A stretch of DNA of 64,000 bases. Source: Rhizomys pruinosus (lineage: Eukaryota; Chordata; Mammalia; Rodentia; Spalacidae). Position numbers and translations under genes: made by a program. Location: NCBI GenBank assembly GCA_009823505.1, contig VZQC01009559.1, positions 169,712 through 233,711 on the forward strand. The letters run 5' to 3'. This document shows positions 34,272 through 45,240 of the stretch, piece after piece. The notes below the pieces were generated by a model. That model made no database searches, had not been told where the DNA came from, and saw nothing but the letters and a program-made list of their open reading frames with translations. The first letter of the stretch is position 1. Every line of letters starts with the position of its first letter.

Positions 34272-35345
34272 GTAGAGCTGGTAACCACTTTTCCCATTCT
34301 GTATGTTGCCTCTTCATTTGAATGATGGTGTCCTTTGATGTACAGAATCTTTTTAGTTTCATGTGGTCTCATTTGTCAATTGTTGGACCTAATCATGTGG
34401 TATAGGAATCCTGTTCAGAAAGTTCTTCCCGGTGCCTATAAGTTCTAGTGTATTCTCTCTTTCTCCTCTATCTGATTTATGGTATTGGGTCTTATGTTGT
34501 GTTCTTTGATCCTTTTTGAGTTGCATTTTGTGCATAGTGAGAGATCAGGATCTAGTTTCGATCTCCTCCAGTGTTTATTTTTTTTAGTCCCTTCTTAAAT
34601 ATCAGGTGGTTGTAAATACATGAACTTACACCTCTTCCTCCATTCTATTACACTGATCACTTTTCTGTTTTATGCCAGTAACATGCTGTTTTTATTACTA
34701 TAGCTCTGTAGTAAAATTAGCAATCAGGATGGTAATGCCTCCAGTAGTTCCTTTATTGTTCAGGATTGTATTGGGTATCCTAGGATTTTTATGTTGCTCT
34801 ATGAAATTTGAGATTATTTTTAATATCTGTGAATAATTGTGTTGAAATTTTAATGAGTATTGCATTGAATTTGTTAAATTGCTTTTGGTAGGATGGTCAT
34901 TTTCAAAATATTAATTCTACTGATTTATGAACAAGGGTACTTTTCTAACTTCTCCTATCTTCTTGAATTTCTTTCTTCAGTATGTTAAAGTTTTTACTGT
35001 ATAGGTCATTCACTTCCTTTCACAAATTTTTTACCAAGATATTTTATGGCTTTTCGGGTTGTTATGAAATGAGATCATCTTCCGAATTTCTTTCTAGTAT
35101 GTTTGCTCTTGGTGTAAAGTAGAGGTATTAATTTTATATTCTTCTACTTTGCTTAATGTATTTATCATCTCTTGGAGTTTTCTTGTGGAGACTATATATA
35201 GGACATTTTCTGTATAGAATCATATAATCTACAAATAAGGATATTTGATTTCTCTTTCCTATTTGTATCTCCTTTATCTCATTTGTCTTATCCTCATTCT
35301 AGCTAACTCTTCAAGTACTGTATTGGACAAGAAGAGAGAGTAAAG

Positions 35346-35539
35346 GACACAGTCTCAATTTGGCTAGACATAGGTGCAATGTTAGGGTTACAATTTCAGA
35401 ATGACTGCACAGGGTCCCCGATCATCAGGGTGGGAGGGAAGTGCTATGTAAACAGGTTGGCCCAGGTTAGCTGAGAGCTGAGATGGTGAGGATTGACTTA
35501 CTTTTCCAAAATGAGGTGCATGCCAGTGTGGGCTGGGTA
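35346..35539. other. Short anonymous spacer between two L1 elements
   Basis: No feature recognised. Confidence 0.4.
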
Positions 35540-35810
35540 GCATTTACTTTTTAAAGAGTATATGATATTTACTTGTGCATCTATGCTATATTAAAATCAG
35601 TTGATTTCTTCTGGACACAGGTTGCTTATTGGCTGTTGTGGATGATGCTACAGTGATAGGAGCACAGATATTTCTTTGGCCTGTTGATTTCAATTCTTAG
35701 GGCTATATATCTAACAGTGGGATCAATGGATCATACAGCAACTCTGATTCAAAATATTTGTATTTATTCTTTGAAATTTTCATATATGTATGCAGTGTAT
35801 GTGGATCTTT

Positions 35811-36012
35811 TATTTTTATTTATGTGCATTTGTGTCCATGTGGGTATATGCTATGTGTTTGAAGGAGCCCACAGAGCACGGAAGTGGGGTCAGATCTCCT
35901 GGAGCTGGAGTTACAAGTGGCATGAACAGCCATATGTAGGTATTCGGAACCAAACTCTGGTCCTCTGCAAGAGCAGCATGCACTCTTAGCTACTGAGCCA
36001 TCTCTCCAGCCC
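35811..36012 (-). mobile_element. B2/B3-like SINE, old
   Basis: Minus-strand tRNA-type head (GGGCTGGAGAGATGGCTCAG) and GCTGTTCATGCCACTTGTAA. The B-box is damaged (GAGTTTGGTTCCGAATACC). The body, with AGCCCACAGAGCACGGAAGT, is closer to the B3 side of the family. Confidence 0.85.
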
Positions 36013-36389
36013 GATGAATCTACTTTTACTTTATTGAAAACCTTCCATATTATTGCCTCACATACCAGTATCAATTTACAAATCCAAGAGCAGTGTACAA
36101 GAGTGCACTTAACCATATCCTTATTTAAGCACTGCTATTATTTATCTTTCTGATAATAGCCATTCTAACAGGTCTAAGGTAATATCTCATTATGTTCTTA
36201 ATTTATATTTTTTACATTATTAGACTTTGGTAACATTTTTGGCTATTTCTAGCTTTTCCTTTGTGAAATGTCTTTACTGGGTGTTCCTTTTTTCAATAAG
36301 ACTATTTGTTTTCTTAATGTGGTCTGTGTTCCTTATATGTTCTGAAATGTCTTATCAGTTACAAACTATGTTTTTGTGCAAGAAAACAT

Positions 36390-36585
36390 TGCTTAAGAGC
36401 ACCGGCTGTCCTTGTAGAGGACCAGTTTCAATTCCTGCACCCACATGGTGGTGAACAACTGTCCTAACTCCAGTTCTAGGGGATCTGACACCGTCTTCTG
36501 ACCTCCCAGGGCATTACATGACATAGGTTCACTTACATACATGCATGTAATATATTCATACACATAAAATAAAAATAATAAAATA
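36390..36585 (+). mobile_element. B2 SINE, 5'-truncated
   Basis: Begins within the tRNA head (TTGCTTAAGAGCACCGGCTG), continues CACCCACATGGTGGTGAACA and ends ATTCATACACATAAAATAAA. It lies in opposite orientation to the next B2, about 6 bp away. Confidence 0.9.
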
Positions 36586-36590
36586 TTTTA

Positions 36591-36828
36591 AATGAATATT
36601 TATTTATTTATATGTATAAATGTACTGTGTGCATGTAGGTTTGTGCACCTGTGTTGTGCAATGCCACGGAGGTCAGAAGGGGGTGTCGGATTCCCCTGGA
36701 ACTGGAGTTAAAGATGGTTCTCAGCCACCATGTTGGTGCTGGGAATCGAACCCGGGTCCTCTGCAAGAGCAGTCGGTGTTCTTAACTGATAGGCGCTCTT
36801 AACTGCTAGGCCATCTCTCCAGCCCCCC
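36591..36828 (-). mobile_element. B2 SINE with local duplication in the head
   Basis: A minus-strand B2 without the 17-bp internal duplication. Near the tRNA head the segment (G)(T/G)(C/T)TCTTAACTG appears twice (36777 and 36796), a short tandem duplication between the A- and B-boxes. Imperfect copies of AATAATAAAATATTTTAAA flank it, consistent with target-site duplication. With 36390-36585 it forms an inverted SINE pair. Confidence 0.93.
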
Positions 36829-37400
36829 CAAATGATAAAATATTTTTAAAAGCAACAAATTACATTTTCTCTCAGTTGGTGGGCTATCTGTGCAAGAGCT
36901 TTTTAGTTTTATGCATTTCTTTTTTTTTACGAATCTAGTTTTACTCCCTCCGCACTTTGTTATCTTCTAGTAGCTCCACAGTTTCAAGATTACATTTTTT
37001 TCTCGTCCAACTTGAACCCATTTTGGATATGGCATAAGATAAGTTTCCTATTTCGTTCTGCTCATGGCCACCCTGTTTTCCCAACATTATTGGAGCGATT
37101 GCTCTTTGCACACACTGCCAATGGGAACGCTGTGTGCTCCTTGGCCCCTTTGGAAAAAGGAATGGACTTTAAATACTTGGGGTTTTTTTCTGGGCACTGG
37201 ATTCTGTTCCACTGATCAATGCATCTGTTTTTATACCAATACCGTGTTCTTTTGATAACAATAACTTAGTAGTAGTCTTTATATCAAGGAGTGTGATCTA
37301 TCACATTTTCTGTTTTTTGCTTAAGATAACTTTGGATATTCAAGGTCTTCTCTGTTCCATACAAATTTTAGGATTCATTTTTCAACTTTTGATATTTCTT

Positions 37401-38805
37401 CCTCAGTTCTCTGTCAGTGAAATCAAGTTGGTAGGCTGAAATTAGCCATGGTGTTGGATATTGATATTATAGACATTTGTGATGATTACATGCAGGTATT
37501 TTGACTGTTAATTTAGATTTGGAGCTTATTGTTGAGTATGAGGCAGCACACACTGTGAGATGGCAGCTTGCTCTAGGTGTCTCCCTGATATACAACAGTG
37601 GAGTCACCAGTTATTACACATGAGTCTCTGGGGATAAAGGAATGGATCACCCTCTGTCCTAGGTCTCACAAATGGCTCAGTGATTAATCAAGTGGCCATT
37701 TGGCTCAGTGTTCTTTGTGCCGCCCATGCTTATAAATATGGATGTGTTCTCTCTAGACAAATCCATGGATAAAGGAACTATTGCTGAGTGATTAACGGCT
37801 TACAAGGCTCCTGTTCTAGTTAGAGGCAAATCTGGGATAAGAATTCAGGTTTTCTGGAACACAGGTAGGTTTTGCTGCAATCCTCTGTCCAGTTCCACTG
37901 TAAAGAGCTTCAGCAGACATTGAAGGGAACTAAATAAGATGCTGCCTCTAGTAACAGGAACTTTGCCATTTATTTTCTAATCTGAAGAATAAGTTACATT
38001 AAAAATAGAAAATTTCAAAATGTTGATCAAAACTCCAAACTATTAAATCAGCATGTGGAGAGACATTTATTTTTAAAATTAATTTACTATCATTAACCAA
38101 CAATTCTGGATCCACCTTTCATTTCTTTCCATTCAAAATGACACAGTTTTGGTTTTCCCAGTAAGTTAAGCAGAACCTTCCAACTTACCTGTGAAAGGAA
38201 ACTGTAACATCTTTTGCTAGAAAAAGAAAGACAGAGGGCAGCTTGGGACCGAAGTGAGGCTGCTCCTCCGAGGAGAATGACTACATAACGTACACATCTG
38301 AAAGAGTCGCCAAGGAAAAGCACAAGAGTACATGAAGCAGACCTACCCATATCCTCTACCCAGCCCTTTAGAAGGAGACACAGCTTCTCTTTCCCATTGT
38401 TTAAGAAGAGAGGGAGAACAGCCAGTGAAGAGTAAATGAGCGCTCTGTCTGTTCAAAGTCAGGGTGAAGACTGGCCAGAGGAAGCGAGCTGAGAGCTGAA
38501 GCTGTAATTTTTATAGGGTGTAGACAAGAGAACATGTCTTGCAGAAGAGATTTTGCAAGCCCCAGTAATTGGATAGGTTTATTGCCAGAAAGACAGGCTC
38601 CCGGTGTTTCCTGATGAATGCTTTGCTGGTGGAAGGGAGTGACTTAACATGCTGCTGAATAAACACAAGTGAAAGACAAGGTGATGACTAACAGCCTCAG
38701 CCTCAGAAAAAGGGTAGGGAGAGAAAGGAGGGGTGAAAGAGAGGGAGAGAGAGAGAGAGACAGAGGGATGAAAGAGAGGGAGAGAGGGAAAGCGAGAAAG
38801 AGAAC
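37401..38805. other. Repeat-poor anonymous sequence
   Basis: No interspersed repeat is recognised; together with 38815-41329 it is the longest such stretch in the window. Open frames (for example 38093-38350 minus) lack identifiable domains. A GA-rich tract occupies 38711-38802. Confidence 0.45.
38711..38802. repeat. GA-rich purine tract
   Basis: Imperfect (GA)n/(GGGA)n over about 90 bp, with a pure GA core near 38745-38760. It lies immediately 5' of a TATA-like motif. Confidence 0.85.
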
Positions 38806-38814
38806 CTATAAATA
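38806..38814 (+). promoter_or_regulatory. TATA-box-like motif
   Basis: CTATAAATA fits the TATA-box consensus and lies in repeat-poor sequence between a GA tract and a CAG/CCA tract. No transcript is known here, and the motif occurs often by chance in AT-rich DNA. It is listed only as a candidate. Confidence 0.2.
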
Positions 38815-41329
38815 TTCTGGGGGTCAATAGAAGTGGTTTTATTCCGTGTGCACTGTATAGCAGATGAGGTCTGACAAGACACTTCATTAATGCATGACTG
38901 TGGTGAAGAGCACCCGAAGGGCGGATGCAGCAGCAGCAGCAGCAGCAGCAGCAGCACTACCACCACCACCACACAGACTATAAGCTTTGTTGCAGGCTGC
39001 AGAGCCCAGAAAGCTCGGCTAGGAAAAGGCAACAATAGACCCAGAAAGATGTCTTAGCTGTGGCTTCCTGATTCCCCTCTGCATCACTACATTGTCCGGC
39101 GTCATTCATTCCTCCCTTTCTGCCATCGTAGCCATCTCTCTGCTATTTGGAGAACGGATCTTTTCTTTCGCTGGGAGGGAGGCCGTGGAGGGGGCAGAGC
39201 ATTTGTAACAAAGGACAGCTATGAGGCCTAGCTGCTGAAGCAGAGCAGAGGTTTCAGCTGCAGGCGTGCTAGGTTAGAAATGAGAAAATCCTAAGAGAGC
39301 GTGTATGCTGATTTGTTCAAAGGGGAAAATCTTTCTAGAGAAATCACTGATAAAACAATTCAGAAGCTGAAATAAAGCTGGTTTGCTGAAACTACTCTTC
39401 CTTTTTACATCGGGAAATAACAAATGGATGTCCCCAGGCAGCTCTAGTCGCCATGCTGCTCGCGGCTATGTCCCCAGCCCCAGGAGGTTTTCTTTTTTTC
39501 TTTTCTTTTCTTTTTTTTTTGTTGTTACTACCAGACATCCATTTTCAACTTGAAATTATACCTCCTGTTCCAAGGCCAGAGAACATAACTCCTGCTTGGT
39601 TCTCTGCACAACCCCTGGGTCTGTCCTTTCCAGAGTCTGATGAATGGAGACACATCCCTGCTGTACTGATGCAGTCAGCCAAGCCTTGGCTTTGGATTGT
39701 TGCATATCGATCCAGCTCTGGCCCATCCAGAGAGAGGTGAAAGATGAATGACTCTGAAATAAATTTAGTGGTCCGCCTGTACTTTCTTCTTTTCTTTATA
39801 CCCAACAATGCGGTTTATTTATTTTGTCTTAGGCATTTTCAGGACAGCGAGAAGGTCATAAAGAGGGTTTAAACCAAGCTGCCTGGTCTTTCCTGCGTAC
39901 ATTTCCCTCTAGAAATCATAAAGAACAATGTATAATGAGCACGTGTGATTAACTGCTGGAGACAATCATTCTTTCAGGGTTATCTTATGAATAGAGAGGC
40001 ATATGCAGGTTTAAAGTATTGCCTGCATTTCTTAAACACAGCACAATTTGTCCAGGCTTTAACATGTTCAGTTTTCCTGGCCTGAAGACTGATACCAGAT
40101 TTGTAAGAGTCACAGGCTTAATCTATCCCTGTTGAAACAATAATTTTTGCATTCTAAATTTTTAGATTATAGTTTCAGATTTCAAGTGCAATAATACGAG
40201 TTAACACCATCATTGTCTGGAAACACCTGTAGGCATGAATCCATGCTTCCAGGATGGAATTCAGCTCCTCCTTTCGGCAAAGATTTTATCACTTGTAGTA
40301 TTTTCTTTTAATATTGTTATCTGACTTATTCTGAAAAATATCCATTGAGAAAGAAAAGGATGGCTTGGCTTGGATTTTGTTTACTTCTGTCTCACATAAC
40401 TCTGTCCCTAGACTATGGGCTGCTGTAGTGGAGGTGGGAAATGTCAGTATTGTCTTTTTGTACTCCACTGGGACTTGCTTAGCATTTGTGCATTACAGCA
40501 CAGTATAATTACTAGTAAAAAAAATGTAAGCCATCTTTTAAGTATTTTAACATCAGTTGCAACAGCATTCAGATATATATGCAATGAAGAGTGAGGCTAA
40601 GCTGACAAAGTCCTAAATTATGCTTAATTTCATAATTAAATTTAGGTTTTACCAGAAATATCTTATTTATTTATTGGAATAAAGTCATATAAAATCACAA
40701 AAAACCCCCAAAATGAAGATACAAATTGGAAGACTATCTAAGACAAGTGATAAAACAACAAACAATCTAAGCAGAGGACTAATCAGCACTGATGGACCAG
40801 TAGATGGAGCAGGAACTGAACTCCATAAACATAAAATCAGTGAAAGGAAAGGTACTTTATAAATGTCTGTGTGGAAATGACATACCTACTGAAAATCCCT
40901 CAACCAAGACAGATGGACTGGACAATGAACCAGGTACTTTTCTCTAGAATTCACCAGCGAAGGCCTGTGAGGAAAGCAAGGTAGGAAAGAGGACAGTGTC
41001 CCCCCAGCCCCCGTGACACCGTTAGCTGGTAGCACGGGATGCACTTTGTGCTGTGTGTTAGGTGGGGCTCAGGGCCCTCAGGAGCAGCATCTTGTCACAT
41101 TGGTAAGTATATGAAGAGTTTCATGATTTTATTAAGGAGTCCTTGGAAGAATTTCTGCCTTCAGGCACATGTTGTTTGGTAGCTATTTCTCCTGTCTCTA
41201 GTGATTCTTTGCTAGTCTTAATCAGTGACCTATTTAAGCCATGGATAAAGTCTGCCAACTGTAAACAGACTCATCATACACTTATTACATAAACCAAGAG
41301 GAAGTTCCTTAAATGCTCAGGTTCAGTAT
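38815..41329. other. Repeat-poor anonymous sequence, candidate exon/promoter area
   Basis: Composition is more even here and some CpGs persist (39090-39250, 39450-39475). A T/C tract ending TACTACCAG at 39488-39536 resembles a splice acceptor. The largest plus frame, 39453-39740 (95 codons, MLLAAMSPAPGG..), is hydrophobic only because it crosses that pyrimidine tract, and I recognise no family. No exon can be called from sequence alone. Confidence 0.35.
38928..38976. repeat. (CAG)9 followed by a (CCA)n tract
   Basis: Nine pure CAG units at 38928-38954, followed directly by CACTACCACCACCACCACAC. The minus frame with poly-Leu/poly-Val (38703-39035) is an artefact of this repeat. Confidence 0.95.
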
Positions 41330-41785
41330 CTTTATTGTTAGTGATTTGATTAAGGTGTGTCTGAATGTAGTTATCTCTATTTCTTGCTAGGTTTATTGGC
41401 TTGCAACTGTGTATTTAAATTTTCATCAAGTTTGGAAGAATTACAGACATTATCCCTTTAAATCATTTATTTTGTCTCTTGCTCTATTTCCTCCTGGTGG
41501 AGGACGCAGGTTACACCTATGTTAGGCCACTCAAAGGTTCATAGTCCGTTGTTGCTCTGCTCATATTTTGGTCAGGTTTTTTCTTTCTATGTTTATTATG
41601 GTTGTTTTTTGCTGTGTGTTCAAGTTCATTCATCTATGTTTTTTCTGCATTTTCAGATCTGATTTAAACCCTGCTTAGTATGATTTTCATTTCAGACATT
41701 GTTGCTTTCACTTCTAGATAATAAATTTGGATGTTTTAATATCTCCCATGTCTCTATTCTTCTAGGTGTTTTATCTTTAATTGTT

Positions 41786-41970
41786 TTATATGTATGTATG
41801 TATATGTATGCATGTCTAATGGGTGGATGTGTGCCACGGTGTGCATGTGGAGATCAGAGGACAACTTATAGGAGTCATAACTTTCCTACTATGTGTCCTC
41901 TGAGGATGGAACTCAGGCCATCAGGCATGGGGTCAAGCACCTTTACTCACTGAGCTGTTTCTCCCTGTCC
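41786..41970 (-). mobile_element. B3 SINE
   Basis: Minus strand: tRNA-type head near 41970, GGAACTCAGGCCATCAGGCA and GTGTGCCACGGTGTGCATGT on the plus strand, GATCAGAGGACAACTTATAG, and a TATG-rich tail. The GAGGACAACTT block distinguishes B3 from B2. Confidence 0.88.
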
Positions 41971-42027
41971 AACTGGTATTTAAGCTAGTAGCTAGTGAGC
42001 TATTTCCTGTCTCTGTCTGCTATTTCT

Positions 42028-42162
42028 TTTCCTTCCTTTTTTTCTTTATCTTTTTGAGACAGGGTCTCTCTTTTTTCCCAGCTGGCCTGAAGTTCACTAT
42101 GTAGAGCAGGCTGGCCTTGAACTCACAGAGATCCACCTGCCTCTGCCTCCTGAGTGCATATA
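42028..42162 (-). mobile_element. B1 SINE, 5'-truncated, with 12-bp target-site duplication
   Basis: Minus-strand B1 from the tail (TTTTTGAGACAGGGTCTCTC) to CTGCCTCCTGAGTGCAT, where the element stops short of its 5' end. TCTGCTATTTCT is repeated exactly at 42016-42027 and 42163-42174. Confidence 0.94.
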
Positions 42163-42480
42163 TCTGCTATTTCTAACATGCCAGTTCTGAATCATTTTGA
42201 ATTTTTCTTCTCATTATGACTCATGTTTTTTGGGGGTTTCTTGGTTACCCAATAATTTTTTCAGGATATGAGTTTTACTTTATTTGATCTAGAGTAGGGT
42301 TTTATTCATAGATCACTTGACCAGTTTTGAGATTTTAAGTTACTTTTTAGCTAAATCCCAAACTGTGTTTAACCTGGAGCCAATTCTATTAAGTTTCTAA
42401 GGAAAGGCTTCTGAGAAGTTCCTTTAAAGTTTAATGAAGAATCATGAAGGTTTTCAGCGTGGGTAGAGGTGATGGTGGAG

Positions 42481-43744
42481 GTAGCAGTAGGGTCAGGAAG
42501 GGGAAAGACACTGCTCTTTACCCTGCCAAAGTTCCGTTTCTATTTACTCGTCTCTGATGGTTCTGCCTTTGGTCTGGAGAAGTTTCTGTACAGACATGGG
42601 CTGACCAGGGACTTGTTAAACCCCACAGGGATGGATGGGCTGTAGATTACACTCTGTGCAGCTCTTTCTCCCACACTCTGTTTGGCAGTTGCCATCTGTT
42701 GTGTGTTCTTTTGGACTCTCATCTCCTTGTGTCTGAAAGCTGGTGGCTCTGCCTCACAGTGTTTCCCTTCAGCATGGCCTGGAAGCCTCTCAAGGAAGTA
42801 AGTGGCCTTGGCCAACAGCAGGCTTTCCGAGTTGTTTCCAGCTTCTTAGGGATCCCATTCCTTCACTGCCTGGGTTTCAGCATCTTTCTTAAAACTGTTG
42901 TTTCACATGGTTTTCCAACACTTTTGATGCTTTTAATGGGGGTCCTTTCAGGACAATCTGGAACTTGCTACTTGTTGGTCAGAGTCACAATTCCTTAATT
43001 TGTTTAATTTCTTTTCCTTTTAGAATGACATTGTAATTTTTCTTACCTAAAATGTTGTGATAATGGACAAGAAGATGTATTTTCAACTCATTTACTTAAC
43101 TTTCGTAAACTCATTTTCTTTCAAAGACTTAAGAAGATTTATGCTGGCAGATAAGACAAAATGGTCAAATATCTGAAGATTTATCTTAAGATTGCATTTA
43201 ACCGAAGTTTGTTTGGTGTTTGCTTTGTGCCAAGCTGGGGACATAGTAATAAACAAAGCAAGACAATAGCTATCTTTGCTGTTGACAAAGAGTAAAAGTT
43301 TGCTATGTTCCCAAGAGGTAAGCACTGACTGTCAGAAGGGGTCTAACTACCTGATATCAGGGGTAAGATTCTTTCTAAGGTTTCTTATTACCTCACTTAT
43401 TCAGGACACCTGCCCTGGACTTCTATCAGGTCTCAATGACCATCTGAAGAGACTCTCAGCTCCTCAATACTATGACAAAGCTCTTGGTGTCATGGGCTAT
43501 AATGGTTGTTTTGTACGTTTTCACTTCAAACTGTAAGATTCTTAGAGGGAAAGGTTCATTTTTCTGTGTTGTCAGGGATGAGGATCTAATGTCTACCTTA
43601 GAACCCCATAGAAGATTTTAACAATACTAAATTGAGTGCATAGCTTGAATATGTTGATCTTAGTTTTGTCAAAGGTTGATCTTCTTACTTTATACATTCC
43701 TTTTTTATAATTTCTCATGCTTCTTATTGTTATTAACAATGCTT
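42481..43744. other. Anonymous sequence
   Basis: No repeat or gene identified. Two overlapping opposite-strand frames at 42540-42998 have no recognisable motif. Confidence 0.4.
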
Positions 43745-44105
43745 TCTGTGGACTGAATGATTTTACCCTCCCAAATTCATATATGGAAGCCTAAAACCCC
43801 TATATAATGATGATATTTGGAGGTTGGGCCTTGAGAAGTAACCAGATCATATGGGTGGAGTCCTTCTCAATGGGATTTGCCCCCTTTAAAAGAAAAACAT
43901 GAAAGATGAACTCTCTCTGTGATGCAGAATGATACAATGATAAAGGCTGACAACAAACCAGTAAAAAGCAAGCTCGATGGATGTCCAGTCTGCTGGCACT
44001 TTGTTCTCAGATTTCCAGTCTTTGCTGAAAAAATAGATTTCTATTATTTAAACCACATAGTCTATCATATTCTGTTACAGAACTGTAAACTGCCTAACAC
44101 AGCAT
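43745..44105 (+). mobile_element. MLT1-like LTR relic (ERVL-MaLR)
   Basis: The sequence follows the ancient MLT1 solo LTR layout: GGACTGAATGATTTTACCCT, CCCAAATTCATATATGGAAG, GATATTTGGAGGTTGGGCCT, GGGTGGAGTCCTTCTCAATG, GTCTGCTGGCACTTTG, and an end with TTAAACCACATAGTCTATCA then CTGTTACAGAACTG. Only the LTR is seen, with no internal retroviral genes. The overlapping frame at 43919-44233 is fortuitous. Confidence 0.75.
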
Positions 44106-45129
44106 TATTATATCGTATTTCAGGAATAACCATTACTACATTAAGAAGTTTACTGAAAATATCTCCTCCTTTACTAGTACCTACAGTCTCATATATAACT
44201 ATAAAGATAGTTGTACATAGTCAACTAAGTTGAGTAAAGCCAGAACTCTGTAATTTTGACTCTGTCTTTCATTCTGCCACATGTATATGCTTACATCATC
44301 TGATATAACTGTTTTTTTGATAGAAAAATTTAGGGATTATTTTATGTGAATGACTAAGGTTTTCTCAGTTTATTGTTTAGAAATATGCTTGTAGATGACA
44401 GGAAATGACCAATTTTACATTAAAAATAGCAGTTAAAGAAACTTTGGTTTGCTCTGGAACAAACTAATCCCCCCATATAATGTAAAACAGTGAGATAAAA
44501 AGGCAAATATTAAAAAGTCTTCTGGGATTTACAACTGTCTTCTAAAGAAGGGAACAAGGGATCTTCCCCTATACAGAGTGAATTGTGGGACTATGAGATT
44601 AGACCTGGTAGGCCGAGCCTAGCCACACCCACTTTTTCAATTTCTCACTGGATTATGGTGCTATAGTTGTCAGTCAATAAATCTGGAATATAGGTCATGT
44701 GCCAATGATACCTAGGTAACCAGATATGACCTCCAGCCTCAAGAATTGCTGGTTTCTGAAAGGGGTCCTGGAATGACAGCGACCTTTAATCACCATTCAT
44801 CCTTTTGTCTCCAGTGCCTATGACAGGGCCTGGTTTAGGGCACATATTTTAATGAGTAATAATCAAGACTTGAAATAACCTCATTGCTGTGATACAGGTC
44901 CTATGCAAATCCTAATTTTAACAACATGCTATCAGTAAAAGGAAGGGTTCTATAATGATACTGCAATTATCTTCTGGAAACTTGACTGCATTGAAATGTT
45001 GCAGTGTAAGGATGATCGCTTTGGCCAAAGTTGGAATGTGAGGGAAGACTTCACAGAAAAGGTGACCTGTGAGTTGGGCTGTGCAGGCTGAGCAGAATTT
45101 TAAAACAAAGAAGTTAGCAAAAGCATTTC
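44106..45129. other. Anonymous sequence with faint L2-type blocks
   Basis: GTCTCCAGTGCCTATGACAG then GGCCTGGTTTAGGGCACATA (44808-44850) resembles the end of an L2 LINE. 44990-45080 (GGAAGACTTCACAGAAAAGG, TGACCTGTGAGTTGGGC) resembles another old mammalian repeat. Both are too decayed for a firm call. Confidence 0.4.
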
Positions 45130-45240
45130 AGTGCTAATGGAACATAGCAGAACAGGGGGTAGAGAGAATACTAATGCATCTCTCAACTCTCCCTAGTGAA
45201 GCTTCCTCATGCACACAGAGGACTTCAACTGAATGGATGA
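45130..45240 (+). mobile_element. L1 (Lx-like) tail fragment
   Basis: GGAACATAGCAGAACAGGGG, AATACTAATGCATCTCTCAA and GAAGCTTCCTCATGCACA parallel 9010-9090 closely. It is a short isolated fragment. Confidence 0.6.

Larger units (their letters stand above)
30586..35345 (-). mobile_element. Lx-like L1, 3' UTR plus ORF2 3' half, interrupted by several insertions
   Basis: Read from right to left this is one minus-strand LINE-1, 5'-truncated at about 35345. ORF2 C-terminal half lies at 33600-35345 (on the plus strand, GGGTCATATGGTAGGTCAAT, CATGTGGTCTCATTTGTCAA and TAGCTCTGTAGTAAAATTAG are antisense ORF2 landmarks). The end of ORF2 is near 33240, and a long Lx-type 3' UTR runs down to 30586 (GCTTGCATGAGACTTGTGCA, CTTTCCGCCCCTTCTTCCAC). 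It is interrupted by an opposite-strand ORF2 fragment (31270-32190), a minisatellite (32546-32860), a B2 (33352-33575) and a B1 (34121-34271). ORF2 is full of stops. Confidence 0.82.
35540..37400 (-). mobile_element. Ancient L1 (L1M-like), antisense, with three SINE insertions
   Basis: GTTGCTTATTGGCTGTTGTG, GGATCAATGGATCATACAGC, GATAATAGCCATTCTAACAG and ATCAATGCATCTGTTTTTAT are antisense ORF2/3' end landmarks of old mammalian L1. Between 36830 and 37400 the antisense ORF2 continues (AGTAGTAGTCTTTATATCAA). The divergence is high and no open frame is preserved. It is split by SINEs at 35811, 36390 and 36591. Confidence 0.7.
41330..42480 (-). mobile_element. Ancient LINE-derived sequence (L1M-like), antisense
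   Basis: GCTAGGTTTATTGGC, TTTCATCAAGTTTGGAAGAA, TGTTAGGCCACTCAAAGGTT, TTCAAGTTCATTCATC and TTTCATTTCAGACATTGTTG follow, in order, an old mammalian LINE segment that I recall in antisense orientation. B3 and B1 elements are inserted in it. The subfamily is not determined. Confidence 0.45.

Noticed and set aside
38703..39035. Minus frame with poly-Val and poly-Leu, looking like a membrane segment
   Set aside because: Produced by the (CAG)n/(CCA)n tract read in reverse. No conserved domain.
39453..39740. 95-residue frame with an apparent signal peptide
   Set aside because: The hydrophobic stretch comes from a T-rich tract that looks more like a splice-acceptor region. No family is recognised. 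Kept only as part of a finding.
43919..44233. 104-residue open frame near 44 kb
   Set aside because: Lies mostly in an MLT1-like solo LTR relic, with no retroviral gene or host domain recognisable.
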